The notes under the pieces: generated by a model | Databases searched by the model: none | Told to the model about the DNA's origin: nothing | The model's input: only the letters and a program-made list of their open reading frames with translations | Position numbers and translations under genes: made by a program | In this document: piece after piece, positions 35,189 to 43,674 of the stretch | How positions within the stretch are numbered: the stretch's first letter is position 1 | Layout of the letters: each line of letters starts with the position of its first letter | Source: Olavius algarvensis Delta 4 endosymbiont | GTDB lineage: Bacteria > Desulfobacterota > Desulfobacteria > Desulfobacterales > CAJINA01 | Assembly: GCA_905176665.1 (NCBI GenBank) | Contig: CAJINA010000167.1 | Span: 32,478-96,477 of the forward strand | DNA length: 64,000 nt | Reading direction: 5' to 3'

Positions 35189-36208
35189 ATGAAAAAGATA
35201 AAGGTCGAAAAAGCGGTCGGGTCGGTACTGGCCCACGATGTGACCCGCATTATTCCCGGCGAGTTCAAGGGGGTGGCATTCAAGAAAGGCCATATCGTGC
35301 GGGCCCAGGATATCGCCGAGCTCAAGAAGATCGGTAAAAACCACCTCTATGTTCTCGAATTGGCGGCGGACACCCTGCATGAGGATGATGCCGCGGTCCG
35401 GATCTGCGCGGCCCTCTGCGGCGAACAGATCACCTGTTCCCAGCCGGTGGAGGGCAAATCCAGCATGCGTTCAATGACGAACGGACTGCTGAAAGTCGAT
35501 TCCGATACCCTGATGCGAATCAACAGCCTGGACGATATCATTGTGTCCACGTTGAAAAACAATACACCGTGTGTCAAAGACCAGATCGTGGCGGCTACCC
35601 GCATTATTCCGCTGACTACCCTTCTCACCAGAATCGAACGCCTGGAAGCCGTCGCAGGTGCGGCCCGACCGGTACTGAAAGTGCTGCCCTTTCAGCCCTT
35701 CAAGATAGGCGCCGTGGTAACCGGCACCGAGGTTTACCAGGGCGTGATTCACGATGGGTTTGACGAATTCGTCAAACCGACCATTACCCGTTACGGGAGT
35801 GCGGTCGTTGACAAAAAGATCGTGCCTGACGATGCGCAGGCAGTTGCCGAGGCCATTGGATACCTGGCGAAACGTGGCTGCGACCTGATCGTTACCACGG
35901 GCGGACTCTCCGTCGACCCGGATGATGTCACCAAAACGGGCATCATGGCAACGGGGGCGCAGCTGGTAGCCTACGGCGCACCGGTGCTGCCGGGTGCCAT
36001 GTTCCTGTATGCTCTCTACGACGGTATTCCCATTCTCGGCTTGCCGGCCTGCGTGTACTACCACCAGGTGACGATTTTCAACCTGCTGCTGCCACGCATC
36101 CTGGCCGGGGAGGCGCTATCCAGCGCCGACATTGTGGCCATGGGGCACGGGGGTCTCTGCCTCGACTGCGCAAAATGTCGATATCCGGTATGCCCTTTCG
36201 GAAAGTAA
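35189..36208 (+). CDS. Molybdopterin-binding MoeA/MoaB-like protein
   Basis: A 339-residue protein with a MoCF (MoaB/MogA-like) domain in its second half: VTGTEVY, DDAQAVAEAI, DLIVTTGGLSVDPDD and a PGAMFLYA segment. The N-terminal half (VGSVLAHDVTRIIPGEFKGVAF) resembles the MoeA N-terminal region. The C-terminus ends with four closely spaced cysteines (CLDCAKCRYPVC), suggesting a metal or cluster site. This family is commonly found beside selenium-dependent molybdenum hydroxylase genes. It probably helps metal insertion into the pterin. It is divergent from mocA and 5 bp upstream of the YqeB-MeaB fusion. Confidence 0.8.
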   Translation: MKKIKVEKAVGSVLAHDVTRIIPGEFKGVAFKKGHIVRAQDIAELKKIGKNHLYVLELAADTLHEDDAAVRICAALCGEQITCSQPVEGKSSMRSMTNGLLKVDSDTLMRINSLDDIIVSTLKNNTPCVKDQIVAATRIIPLTTLLTRIERLEAVAGAARPVLKVLPFQPFKIGAVVTGTEVYQGVIHDGFDEFVKPTITRYGSAVVDKKIVPDDAQAVAEAIGYLAKRGCDLIVTTGGLSVDPDDVTKTGIMATGAQLVAYGAPVLPGAMFLYALYDGIPILGLPACVYYHQVTIFNLLLPRILAGEALSSADIVAMGHGGLCLDCAKCRYPVCPFGK

Positions 36209-36213
36209 CTACC

Positions 36214-37860
36214 ATGTCTGACCAGGTATCCAATATAACCATTTGCATCAAAGGGGCCGGCGAAATGGCCAGTGCAGTGGCCTGGCGGCTGCACCAGGCC
36301 AATTTCCAGCGGATCTGTATGCTGGAAGTGCCGCAGCCGCTGGCGGTCCGTCGTCGGGTTTCGTTCTGCGAAGCGATTTACGATGGGCGCCAGACGATAG
36401 AAGGCATCACCGCCGTAAAAACCATTGATCAACACGGTGTGCCCGCCGCCTGGAAAAGCGGTCACATTGCGGTGCTGGTCGACCCGGAGGGCAAAACCAT
36501 CCCTGACCTGGCGCCCGATGTGGTCATAGATGCCATCTTAGCCAAACGCAACCTGCGCACCTGCAAGACCCAGGCTACGCTGGTGATCGGCCTGGGACCC
36601 GGTTTTGAGGCCGGCCGGGATGTACATGCCGTCATAGAAACCAACCGGGGGCACAACCTGGGCCGCATCATCACCCGCGGCCGGGCCCAGCCCAACACCG
36701 GTATTCCCGGCCGGATTGCCGGCTTTGCCGCCCGGCGTGTTTTACGGGCACCCGGTCCCGGGCGGTTTCAAGCCGCCTGCAAAATCGGGCAACCCATCAA
36801 AGCTGGTGACGTCGTAGGACGGGTGGCTGATAGGAAAGTCTGTGCGCAAATCGACGGCATCCTGCGCGGTCTGCTGCGCTCGGGACCCCGGGTAACTGCC
36901 CATTTGAAGCTGGGAGACATCGATCCGCGCGGCAATCCAGCGTACTGCGATACCATCTCCGATAAAGCCCGGGCAATCTCCGGATCGGTCCTGGAGGTTG
37001 TCCTGCGCCGGTTTCTGTCACCGGCTGATCCGTTACCGGACACGGGAACGCTTGCGACCGCAACAGGCGACCGGGTGACACCAGGCGTGTTAACCGACCG
37101 CGTGGCCGGTATTGTGGCCGGGCGCATAGGGGATATGGCCGTTGCCATGCGGGAGGTTGAGGACCAGACGGCTCTGGCGGCGCCCCTCTTGACCGCGTTG
37201 CGCCCTTATGTCGGCCGCGCTCACCGTATCGGCATCACCGGCCCGCCCGGGGTCGGCAAAAGCACGTTTATCAGCCGTTTGATAGGGCTGTTTCGCACGT
37301 CAGGTTTATCCGTGGGTGTCATTGCGGTCGATCCCAGCAGCCCCGCCAGCGGCGGGGCCTTACTGGGAGATCGTTTGCGAATGGACACGGCTGCCCGGGA
37401 TTCCGGCGTTTTCATCCGCAGTATGGCCACCCGGGGAACGACCGGCGGCTTGGCCCGTCAGGCGACGGGGGTGGCCGATGTACTGGATGCCGCCGGTAAA
37501 GCGGTTATCCTGTTTGAAACGGTGGGTGTGGGGCAAACCGAATTCGACATTGCCACCGTGGCCGACACTGTGATCAACTTGAGCATGCCCGGATCCGGCG
37601 ACGCGATCCAGAGCATGAAATCCGGTTTGATGGAAATCGGTGACATCTTCATCATCCACAAGGCGGACCTGCCGGGGGCCGCCCAAATGCAAGCCGACCT
37701 GGAATCGGTCCTGAGTATGCGCCCGGCGCAGGATGCCTGGGAGCGAAAGGTGTGGTTGGCCGATTCACTCACCGGCACCGGACTGGAAGACATTTACAAT
37801 AACATCAACGCGCACCGGGAATTTTTAAAAAACTATACACCCGATAGGAAATTTAGGTAG
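36214..37860 (+). CDS. Fusion of YqeB/EF2563 Se-Mo hydroxylase maturation domain with MeaB-type GTPase
   Basis: A single 548-residue reading frame joins two proteins normally separate. Residues about 5-265 match the EF2563 domain (the C-terminal half of E. coli YqeB), implicated in selenium-dependent molybdenum hydroxylases: IKGAGEMASAVAWRL, VVIDAILAKRNL, GPGFEAGRDVHAVIETNRGH, LGDIDPRGN. Residues about 290-545 are a MeaB/ArgK G-protein: Walker A GPPGVGKST, AVDPSSPASGGALLGDR, ETVGVGQTE and HKAD in place of NKxD. MeaB guards cobalamin loading of methylmalonyl-CoA mutases. There is no stop or frameshift between the parts. ATG 36214 follows the previous stop by 5 bp. The fusion ties the molybdenum enzyme and B12 mutase of the island into one maturation protein. 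Confidence 0.9.
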   Translation: MSDQVSNITICIKGAGEMASAVAWRLHQANFQRICMLEVPQPLAVRRRVSFCEAIYDGRQTIEGITAVKTIDQHGVPAAWKSGHIAVLVDPEGKTIPDLAPDVVIDAILAKRNLRTCKTQATLVIGLGPGFEAGRDVHAVIETNRGHNLGRIITRGRAQPNTGIPGRIAGFAARRVLRAPGPGRFQAACKIGQPIKAGDVVGRVADRKVCAQIDGILRGLLRSGPRVTAHLKLGDIDPRGNPAYCDTISDKARAISGSVLEVVLRRFLSPADPLPDTGTLATATGDRVTPGVLTDRVAGIVAGRIGDMAVAMREVEDQTALAAPLLTALRPYVGRAHRIGITGPPGVGKSTFISRLIGLFRTSGLSVGVIAVDPSSPASGGALLGDRLRMDTAARDSGVFIRSMATRGTTGGLARQATGVADVLDAAGKAVILFETVGVGQTEFDIATVADTVINLSMPGSGDAIQSMKSGLMEIGDIFIIHKADLPGAAQMQADLESVLSMRPAQDAWERKVWLADSLTGTGLEDIYNNINAHREFLKNYTPDRKFR

Positions 37861-37862
37861 AT

Positions 37863-38915
37863 ATGCAAAACATCTTCTTTGAAATCGTGCGGCTTATAGA
37901 AGCGGGGCAACGCTTCGTCGTGGCAACGATCATACGGCAAAGCGGCTCTACCCCGCGGCAGACGGGTACCCGCTGCCTGATCTTGGAAAACGGGGGCATC
38001 CGCGGAACAATCGGCGGCGGAAGACTGGAATTTGACGTCATTACCAAAGCCGGGAAGGTTATGCGTTCCGGGAAAAATGCCCTCCTGCAATTGAGGCTCG
38101 CCGGTGAGGATGTGGCCCAAACGGAAATGATCTGCGGCGGCAGCGTTGACGTCTACCTCGAACCGGTGGTCCCCGGTCAAACACCGGCAACCCGCTTGTA
38201 TGAGGAAATTGTGCACTCCCTGCGCGGCCAGCAAACCGGGGTCTTGTTGACCCGCGTGAGCGACGGCATGCCGGCCGCAGACCCGTCCGGGCAACTGTTT
38301 ATTAAGGCAGACGACACCTATTGCGGTGATGCGTATGCTTGGGCGGCGCTGCCCGGACTGCCCCAACGTTTTCTCGAATTGAAAAGCCCACAACTGTTCG
38401 ATGCCGATTTCACCCAGCCGGTTGTATACGCGGAACCGATCCAGCCGGACGATCACCTCTACATATTCGGGGCCGGCCATATCTCCACCTGTTTGGCGCC
38501 TCTGGCCCAAGCCGCCGACTTCACGGTTGGGGTGGTCGACGACCGGGCCGAATTTGCCAACCGGCAGCGCTTTCCCGACATCGCGGAGGTTCTGGTGATC
38601 CCCTTTGAGGAAGCATTTGACCGGATCAGGATAACCCCGACGACCTATATCGTCATCGTCACCCGCGGCCATGCCTTCGACCTGCAAATCCTGCGTGCGG
38701 CCCTGCGCTCTCCGGCATGCTACATCGGCATGATCGGCAGCCGCAAGAAAAGAGATCTCATCTATGACACCCTGCGCCAAGAAGGCGTTACCCGTGAACG
38801 TCTGGAGAAGGTGCACGCGCCCATCGGTCTACCCATCGGCGCCCAAACGCCGGAGCAGATTGCCGTGAGTATAACCGCAGAGTTGATCCAGGTTAAAAGT
38901 CAAATATTTCAATAA
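37863..38915 (+). CDS. xdhC: XdhC/CoxI family maturation protein
   Basis: A 350-residue chaperone that binds and delivers the (sulfurated) Mo cofactor to xanthine-dehydrogenase-type enzymes. N-terminal XdhC_CoxI domain: ATIIRQSGSTPRQTGTRCL and GTIGGGRLE. The C-terminal Rossmann domain begins HLYIFGAGHISTCLAPLA and ends IGSRKKRDL...APIGLPIGAQTPEQIAVSI. It starts 2 bp after the fusion gene. In E. coli YqeB this module is fused to the EF2563 domain; here the EF2563 domain has swapped partner and is fused to MeaB. Its end overlaps yqeC by 23 bp. Confidence 0.92.
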   Translation: MQNIFFEIVRLIEAGQRFVVATIIRQSGSTPRQTGTRCLILENGGIRGTIGGGRLEFDVITKAGKVMRSGKNALLQLRLAGEDVAQTEMICGGSVDVYLEPVVPGQTPATRLYEEIVHSLRGQQTGVLLTRVSDGMPAADPSGQLFIKADDTYCGDAYAWAALPGLPQRFLELKSPQLFDADFTQPVVYAEPIQPDDHLYIFGAGHISTCLAPLAQAADFTVGVVDDRAEFANRQRFPDIAEVLVIPFEEAFDRIRITPTTYIVIVTRGHAFDLQILRAALRSPACYIGMIGSRKKRDLIYDTLRQEGVTRERLEKVHAPIGLPIGAQTPEQIAVSITAELIQVKSQIFQ

Positions 38916-39699
38916 CGGGCGGGTCAAACTTAAGCTGGCCCAGGACAGCCCTCTCCAGCGCGGCCGGCCGTTCTCGAGCAGCCAGTTCTTTTACAACCCG
39001 GCGGCCTGCCGCAAGACTGGCGGATGTCTCCGCCTGATTCAAGAATACGGTCTGCCTGGCCTGGGCGGGGCAGCCCTTAAAAATACCACGCGGGTGGCTT
39101 AGACTGGCGGCCACCGATCCGGAGGTAATACGGTCGCCGGGGGCAAGACCGGTGAGGCGGGCAAAGAGGGGCAGCCGGAACACCCATTGATCGGTCAGCG
39201 GTTTGTTCAGGGCAGTCAATCCGGCGACCCCAACCACATAACGACAGCAGGCGGGTATGACCGGTTCGTGAGCGTCCGGCACTTTCAAAGGAAGTCGGGC
39301 CGCACCATCGGCCTCGATAAGGATCCAATTAAAAACCCCGGCCTGCCATATACGCTCAATATCCTTGGCTTTGAAGCCGAGCAGTTTTTTTGCACTACCG
39401 GATCGCGCGGCGGTGATAAAGCCTGGTAGACCGGGGGCATCAACTTGCGGCAACAAAGCGGCTACTGGCCCGGTGATAACCATAGGGCTGTTTGCAGCGG
39501 CTTCCTGTTCGCTGATCTTCGTCGTCGTGGTAGTCAGGATTCGCTGCCCGTTTGCGGCCAGTTCACTGGCCAGGCGAAACATCAAACTAGTTTTACCGCC
39601 GGCCCCGACCAGACAGACAACCCCGCCCCGGTCTAGCGCCAGCGCCTGACGCAGGTTCGCTGCGTTGCCGCGGTCACCGTCTGCGGATATTGGGTTCAT
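38893..39699 (-). CDS. yqeC: YqeC-like selenium-dependent hydroxylase accessory protein
   Basis: A 268-residue P-loop-like protein: VVCLVGAGGKTSLMFRLA near residue 28, TTTTKI, ILIEADGAARLPLK and HEPVIPACCRYVVGVAGL. YqeC proteins are a marker of the selenium-dependent molybdenum hydroxylase trait, together with YqeB. It is encoded on the opposite strand, overlapping xdhC tail to tail by 23 bp. No selD is seen within the window. The presence of YqeC strengthens the view that the hydroxylase at 27489-31289 carries a selenium-modified cofactor. Confidence 0.87.
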   Translation of the reverse strand: MNPISADGDRGNAANLRQALALDRGGVVCLVGAGGKTSLMFRLASELAANGQRILTTTTTKISEQEAAANSPMVITGPVAALLPQVDAPGLPGFITAARSGSAKKLLGFKAKDIERIWQAGVFNWILIEADGAARLPLKVPDAHEPVIPACCRYVVGVAGLTALNKPLTDQWVFRLPLFARLTGLAPGDRITSGSVAASLSHPRGIFKGCPAQARQTVFLNQAETSASLAAGRRVVKELAARERPAALERAVLGQLKFDPPVIEIFDF

Positions 39700-39884
39700 G
39701 ACCAGGTTATCACCCCTCGCTGGTCTGGGGGCATTCCCAAACGGGAACCCAGAGACCTGATAAGATTTGCATTTTTCGCCGCCAACTGCTATCTAAAGGG
39801 CAACAGATCGACCAGCAGCACCGCCTGGTCCCCTCTCAGGCCGCTAATGGCTAAGACGGCGTGATCGGGCCCTGAGGATTGAAT

Positions 39885-40253
39885 ATGAAAAATCTACGCG
39901 TTCTACTGGTAGACGACGACCGGGTTACCGGCCTTACCTTGCAGCACTATTTCAACGAGAATGTGGCCCACTTTCAATCCGTCGGTAATGCGGAAAGGGC
40001 CGTCGAGATCATGGAGGACAACCCATCCTGGGATGTGGTCATCTCGGACTACGTCCTGCCCGAAATGGACGGCGGCACGCTCCTCAAAAAGGCCAAAGAA
40101 ATGCAACCCAAACTGAAGACCATTCTGATCACTTCGTATGACCCGCAAGATATCGATGCCGTGTTGCAGGAAAACGACATTGACCACTTCATACCCAAAC
40201 CCGTTCCAATCGATTCGTTGCATTATGCGCTGGCGTCGATCGATCCCCGATAG
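39885..40253 (+). CDS. Single-domain response regulator
   Basis: A 122-residue CheY-like receiver: acidic pair in LLVDDDR, phospho-acceptor Asp in VVISDYVLPEMDGG (about residue 54), Thr in LITSYD and Lys in PKPVPID. There is no output domain and no adjacent kinase. It starts at ATG 39885 behind GAGG. The nearest kinase in the window is the orphan hybrid at 53853. Followed by a fold-back element. Confidence 0.9.
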   Translation: MKNLRVLLVDDDRVTGLTLQHYFNENVAHFQSVGNAERAVEIMEDNPSWDVVISDYVLPEMDGGTLLKKAKEMQPKLKTILITSYDPQDIDAVLQENDIDHFIPKPVPIDSLHYALASIDPR

Positions 40254-40256
40254 ACG

Positions 40257-40368
40257 CGCTCTCAAAACCGTCTTCATGCCGGGCGTCTTGTCCGGCTTAG
40301 CTAGCCAGGTGCAGACGGAAGCTCGCAGAGCGCAGGCTGGATCTTGAACCAGAATCCACCTTTGAAAC
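40257..40368. repeat. Fold-back element, TCTCAAAAA family, diverged copy
   Basis: The left end CGCTCTCAAAACCGTCTTC and right end CTTGAACCAGAATCCACC with TTTGAAAC resemble the ends of the copies at 43.7 and 58.7 kb. It lies directly after the response regulator stop and between converging genes. Confidence 0.6.
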
Positions 40369-40379
40369 AACATTTAAAG

Positions 40380-40898
40380 TTAGGGGTTCGGCAGGCGCCG
40401 GTCCACAAGGCCGGCCAACGTAAAAATTCCCTCTACGGTCTGTTTGTCCGTGTCGTATCCTGAGATCGTGACCTGATAAGGCCCTTTATAGAAATTCAAG
40501 TAGTAGTCTTCAAAGAGGGCGGCGGCCCCAAAATCGGCCGGTTGGCCTTTATCACCCACCTTGCGGGTGTACACTTCCTGGGCGAGCTTGGGCGAGTTCA
40601 TCTGGTAGATTTCCAGATTGATAGACTTGCCGGCCGGGTTCTGGTAGGAAGCGAACACGGCCCGGGCAAACCCCAGCCGCACGTAAAGTTCGGCCCCGCC
40701 ATTGATTACGGTAAACAGCTCATGCCCCTGTGCCCCGCGGGGCGGTTCCGCAACGGTCCATCCTGCGGGCGGGTCAGCCAGGGACAAGAGATCTTCACCC
40801 GCCCAGGCCGGGATAAACACGCCCTGGGAAATAACCATCACCAGAATGAGGCCGGCGGTAATTGTCTGCCTGGGCCGTGTTACGTCAAATTTGGGCAT
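40380..40898 (-). CDS. Secreted protein of unknown function
   Basis: A 172-residue protein with an N-terminal signal or anchor (TAGLILVMVISQGVFIPAWAGE; cleavage probably after AWA, about residue 33). The mature part has LADPPAGWTVAEPPRGAQG, FARAVFASYQNP and YQMNSPKLAQEVYTRK. It resembles the DUF6599-type proteins that are often encoded beside ferredoxin or DUF362 genes, but this is a weak memory match. It is 14 bp downstream of the DUF362 gene, so the two form an operon. Confidence 0.7.
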   Translation of the reverse strand: MPKFDVTRPRQTITAGLILVMVISQGVFIPAWAGEDLLSLADPPAGWTVAEPPRGAQGHELFTVINGGAELYVRLGFARAVFASYQNPAGKSINLEIYQMNSPKLAQEVYTRKVGDKGQPADFGAAALFEDYYLNFYKGPYQVTISGYDTDKQTVEGIFTLAGLVDRRLPNP

Positions 40899-40912
40899 AA
40901 GACTATCCTATT

Positions 40913-41854
40913 TCAAAGTTCTACTTCACTGATACGCAACTGGTCGAGATCCATACTCCCCAGGTTATGTTTGGCTGCCTTGGGGATAGCGAGGATATCG
41001 ACCGGCTGGTGGCCCAGCAGCCGACAGCAGTAAGCATCCATACTCACGGCATTGGTTGCGGCCACGACCCGTTGCGGCTTGAATAGACTGCCAGGACCAT
41101 AGGGACCATTTTCCGTAATAACAACAGTGGCATCCGCGATACACAGATCAGGTTTTCTGACCAGGTTCAGGTCGGCGATGCACTGGCTGAGGTGATCCAC
41201 GTCACCGTAGAAACCGAACTCCAATTCACCGCCGAAGTGGAAATAGCTGTTGGTGGAAAACGGACACAGGCCCATCATATTCTTCAGGGACCCGGAAAAA
41301 TGGACGCCCTTGTGGTGCTTGGCAATGGAGACATTGATGAAGGTATCGCAATCGAAGAGATCTTCCGTAACCTTGGCGTCCTTGAGCTTGACGGCGCCCG
41401 CGATTTCGATTTCCCGCCGGTTCCCGCTTTCATATTTAACCAGTTTCAGCTCTTCGGAATGTTTCGCCGCGGCATCACTTCTCCCCCAGTAACCCTTGTG
41501 GGGATCTTTTAAATAACGGATCTCCCGGGCACCGGCCTCGGCGCATAGTTTAATGACCGCGACGGTGATATCGGGGTTGACGGAGGCCCCGAAGTTTTTA
41601 AAGGGTGAATTGACCAGCAACCCAACCCGGTCGCCTGCGCGGACAAAAGCCTGGATGCCGCCTACTTTTTCAACGGCCAATCGAGTGCCGGCGGAATAGT
41701 CTCTACCCTTTACCGCGGCGATGTCTGACAGGCCGGCCGCCTGCAGCAGGGCCGGCCGCCCCCATAAACTGCGTATGGCTTTTTCGCCTGCCAGGGTGAC
41801 GGCACCGGCCGCGGCGGTCTTTTTAAGAAATGATCTACGGGACAATTTTTTCAT
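40913..41854 (-). CDS. Tat-exported DUF362 family protein
   Basis: A 313-residue protein with a twin-arginine signal (KKLSRRSFLKKTAAAGAVTL), indicating folded export, often with a cofactor. The body matches DUF362: VGLLVNSPFKNFGASVNPDI, FINVSIAKHHKGVHFSGSLKNMMG and DLCIADATVVITENGPYGPG. DUF362 domains occur in iron-sulfur proteins, but this one shows no ferredoxin Cys motif itself. The ATG has GGAGGC upstream. Role unknown. Confidence 0.85.
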   Translation of the reverse strand: MKKLSRRSFLKKTAAAGAVTLAGEKAIRSLWGRPALLQAAGLSDIAAVKGRDYSAGTRLAVEKVGGIQAFVRAGDRVGLLVNSPFKNFGASVNPDITVAVIKLCAEAGAREIRYLKDPHKGYWGRSDAAAKHSEELKLVKYESGNRREIEIAGAVKLKDAKVTEDLFDCDTFINVSIAKHHKGVHFSGSLKNMMGLCPFSTNSYFHFGGELEFGFYGDVDHLSQCIADLNLVRKPDLCIADATVVITENGPYGPGSLFKPQRVVAATNAVSMDAYCCRLLGHQPVDILAIPKAAKHNLGSMDLDQLRISEVEL

Positions 41855-42081
41855 ACGGGCCTCCTTTGACGATCCTACCGGTGCTTATATATGCCCATGC
41901 TGCATCTAATTCATACTATCATTTTTTATACGCGAAGCAAATTAGCAAACATTCTTTTCTTGAACCAGCTTGTATCAAGGCGCATATTGCTATATAAGCC
42001 ATCAGGTCGATTTCATCGCGATTTCCGACTTAACAAAATATACACATAATATCAAATGTTTACAAAATACAATGAGGTCCC

Positions 42082-42732
42082 TTGAATCTCAAACCAAAAC
42101 ATCTGCTTACATCTGAGTTGTGCGTATCTATTCTGTACCGGTTTATCCGCGCCTACTCGTGGACGTTGCGGCTGCACATCGAAAATGAAAGTGACTGGCT
42201 GAGCCACCTACGCAAGGGCGGTTCTGTCCTGCTCTGTACTTGGCACCAGCAGTTCTTTTCCGCCATCCGCCATTTTCAAAACTATGCCGGTTTTAACCCA
42301 AGTATCATGATCAGCAGGAGCAATGACGGCGCCATCATCGCCGGTGTGGCCGAAAGATCCGGCTGGCATACGGTTCGCGGCTCCTCTTCAAAGGGTGGCA
42401 TAACAGCTCTGCGGGATGTCACAACCCGCCTTAGAAAATCAAAACTGGCGGCTCACATTGTCGATGGCCCGCGCGGGCCTGCAGGTAAGGTCAAGGCCGG
42501 GGTCATCCGCTTAGCACACCAGACCAATAGCGTGATTGTGCCTTTTTACACCGCTGCGGAAAATGGTTGGTACTTTAACAGTTGGGACAAGTTTGTGCTG
42601 CCCAGACCGTTTTCAAAGGTTCACCTTCGATTCGGGGATATGCTTACATTCAGCCCAACCGACGATAAAGCCGAATTCGAAACTCAGCGACATAAACTTG
42701 AGGAGATCATGCGACCCGGACTGATATCTTGA
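42082..42732 (+). CDS. DUF374 lysophospholipid acyltransferase-like protein
   Basis: A 216-residue protein with the DUF374/LPLAT pattern: LCTWHQQFFSAI (H-x4-F acyltransferase-like motif), ISRSNDGAIIAGVAERSG, RGSSSKGGITALRD and HIVDGPRGPAGKVKAGVI. DUF374 proteins are thought to acylate lipid A or related glycolipids at the inner membrane. The start is TTG 42082, with GAGG just upstream. It stands alone, with a 227-bp upstream region that includes a short AT-rich repeat at 42036-42058. Confidence 0.83.
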   Translation: MNLKPKHLLTSELCVSILYRFIRAYSWTLRLHIENESDWLSHLRKGGSVLLCTWHQQFFSAIRHFQNYAGFNPSIMISRSNDGAIIAGVAERSGWHTVRGSSSKGGITALRDVTTRLRKSKLAAHIVDGPRGPAGKVKAGVIRLAHQTNSVIVPFYTAAENGWYFNSWDKFVLPRPFSKVHLRFGDMLTFSPTDDKAEFETQRHKLEEIMRPGLIS

Positions 42733-42790
42733 ATTCTGTATCAAGGGCGTTGGTGTTGGCGGCCTTGCCGCGGTGATGTGGCCTACCTAC

Positions 42791-43315
42791 TTATTCCATC
42801 AGTCGAAATCCACGCATATAGCCATCCAGGTGTTGCTGTTGGTCCGCCGAGATGGGCGGGCAGGCCTGGGCCGTCTTGATACCCTGCGCAACCAGGGTCG
42901 CAAAAACCAGACAGGTAGGTGAACCGCATTCACGACAATTGGTGCGTGGCAAACATCTAAGTATTTCTATCACCTGGGGTTTAGCTGCGCTTTCAAAACT
43001 TGGTTCTATCTCCGAGCGTCTTTCCCAAACGGTATTGATTTCAATTTTCAACCACTGCAGTATTTTCTCGGCTTCCTGTGCGTCCTGGAGGGCGTTGACG
43101 GCAATCTCCCGGCCCTGCACGGTGATCAGTTTCCCGGCACTTTTAAAGGTTACCGCCGGCGGGTCCCGGAGATACGCGTATCCGCCGAGTTCGGCATTGA
43201 GATACGGCAGGACGGCGGAGATGTCCTGGTCCAGTTTGGCAATACAGTGGACCGATTGAAAGCTGGTATTGCATTTGGCTCGGAACACCTCTTTGTGATA
43301 GTTTTTCAGCAGCAT
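42791..43315 (-). CDS. Putative Fe-S domain protein (PF04060-like Cys motif)
   Basis: A 174-residue soluble protein. The C-terminal part carries CLPRTNCRECGSPTC then about 15 residues to ACPPI. This is the four-Cys 4Fe-4S motif seen in the RnfB and CO-dehydrogenase gamma families (CP.tnCg.CG...C..fa......CP). The N-terminal part has no recognised fold. The ATG has GGAGGA upstream. Its promoter is a near-identical copy of the one before the AhpD-like/ECF-sigma operon, so it is probably a member of that sigma factor's regulon. Confidence 0.75.
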   Translation of the reverse strand: MLLKNYHKEVFRAKCNTSFQSVHCIAKLDQDISAVLPYLNAELGGYAYLRDPPAVTFKSAGKLITVQGREIAVNALQDAQEAEKILQWLKIEINTVWERRSEIEPSFESAAKPQVIEILRCLPRTNCRECGSPTCLVFATLVAQGIKTAQACPPISADQQQHLDGYMRGFRLME

Positions 43316-43471
43316 TGTCCTCCTCCATTTCGAGCTCCCTTCCCCTGGCCGCCTGCAAATGCCGCAGACAGCCGCAGGCCTGCAAGGGATATGCGGATGT
43401 CAGGCCCAGGGCGACGCAGTGATCGTAGGTATGCGGCTTCCTTTTATAAAAAATTGGAAATTTTGCTGTAA

Positions 43472-43495
43472 GACGAAAGTGGAAGCCAAAAGGTT
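43472..43495 (-). promoter_or_regulatory. ECF sigma promoter, copy upstream of the Fe-S protein
   Basis: On the minus strand: GTAACC (-35 core AACC), a 16-bp spacer, then CGTCTTA (-10 core CGTC), as in the GGAAC/CGTC promoters of ECF sigma factors. Nearly 57 bp around it (43448-43505) match the promoter at 45361-45384, including the spacer. It lies about 155 bp upstream of the ATG at 43315. The remaining part of this 523-bp gap holds a fold-back element and a 44-codon ORF (43541-43675, plus) with a good ribosome site but no recognisable product. Confidence 0.7.
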
Positions 43496-43674
43496 ACACC
43501 ATGGGGAGCATTAGGCGAAGATCAAAGGGGAGGTCGGTGTATGAATACACGCCTGCGGTCAAGCCACGAAGCGATTAGGTTGCAACAGGCAGTGAATACG
43601 CACCCCGACGGCGTCGCGACGGTGAGGCGTTCTTGGGAATTCAGGTGCGGTCATTTCAACCGGCGCTGCAGCTA

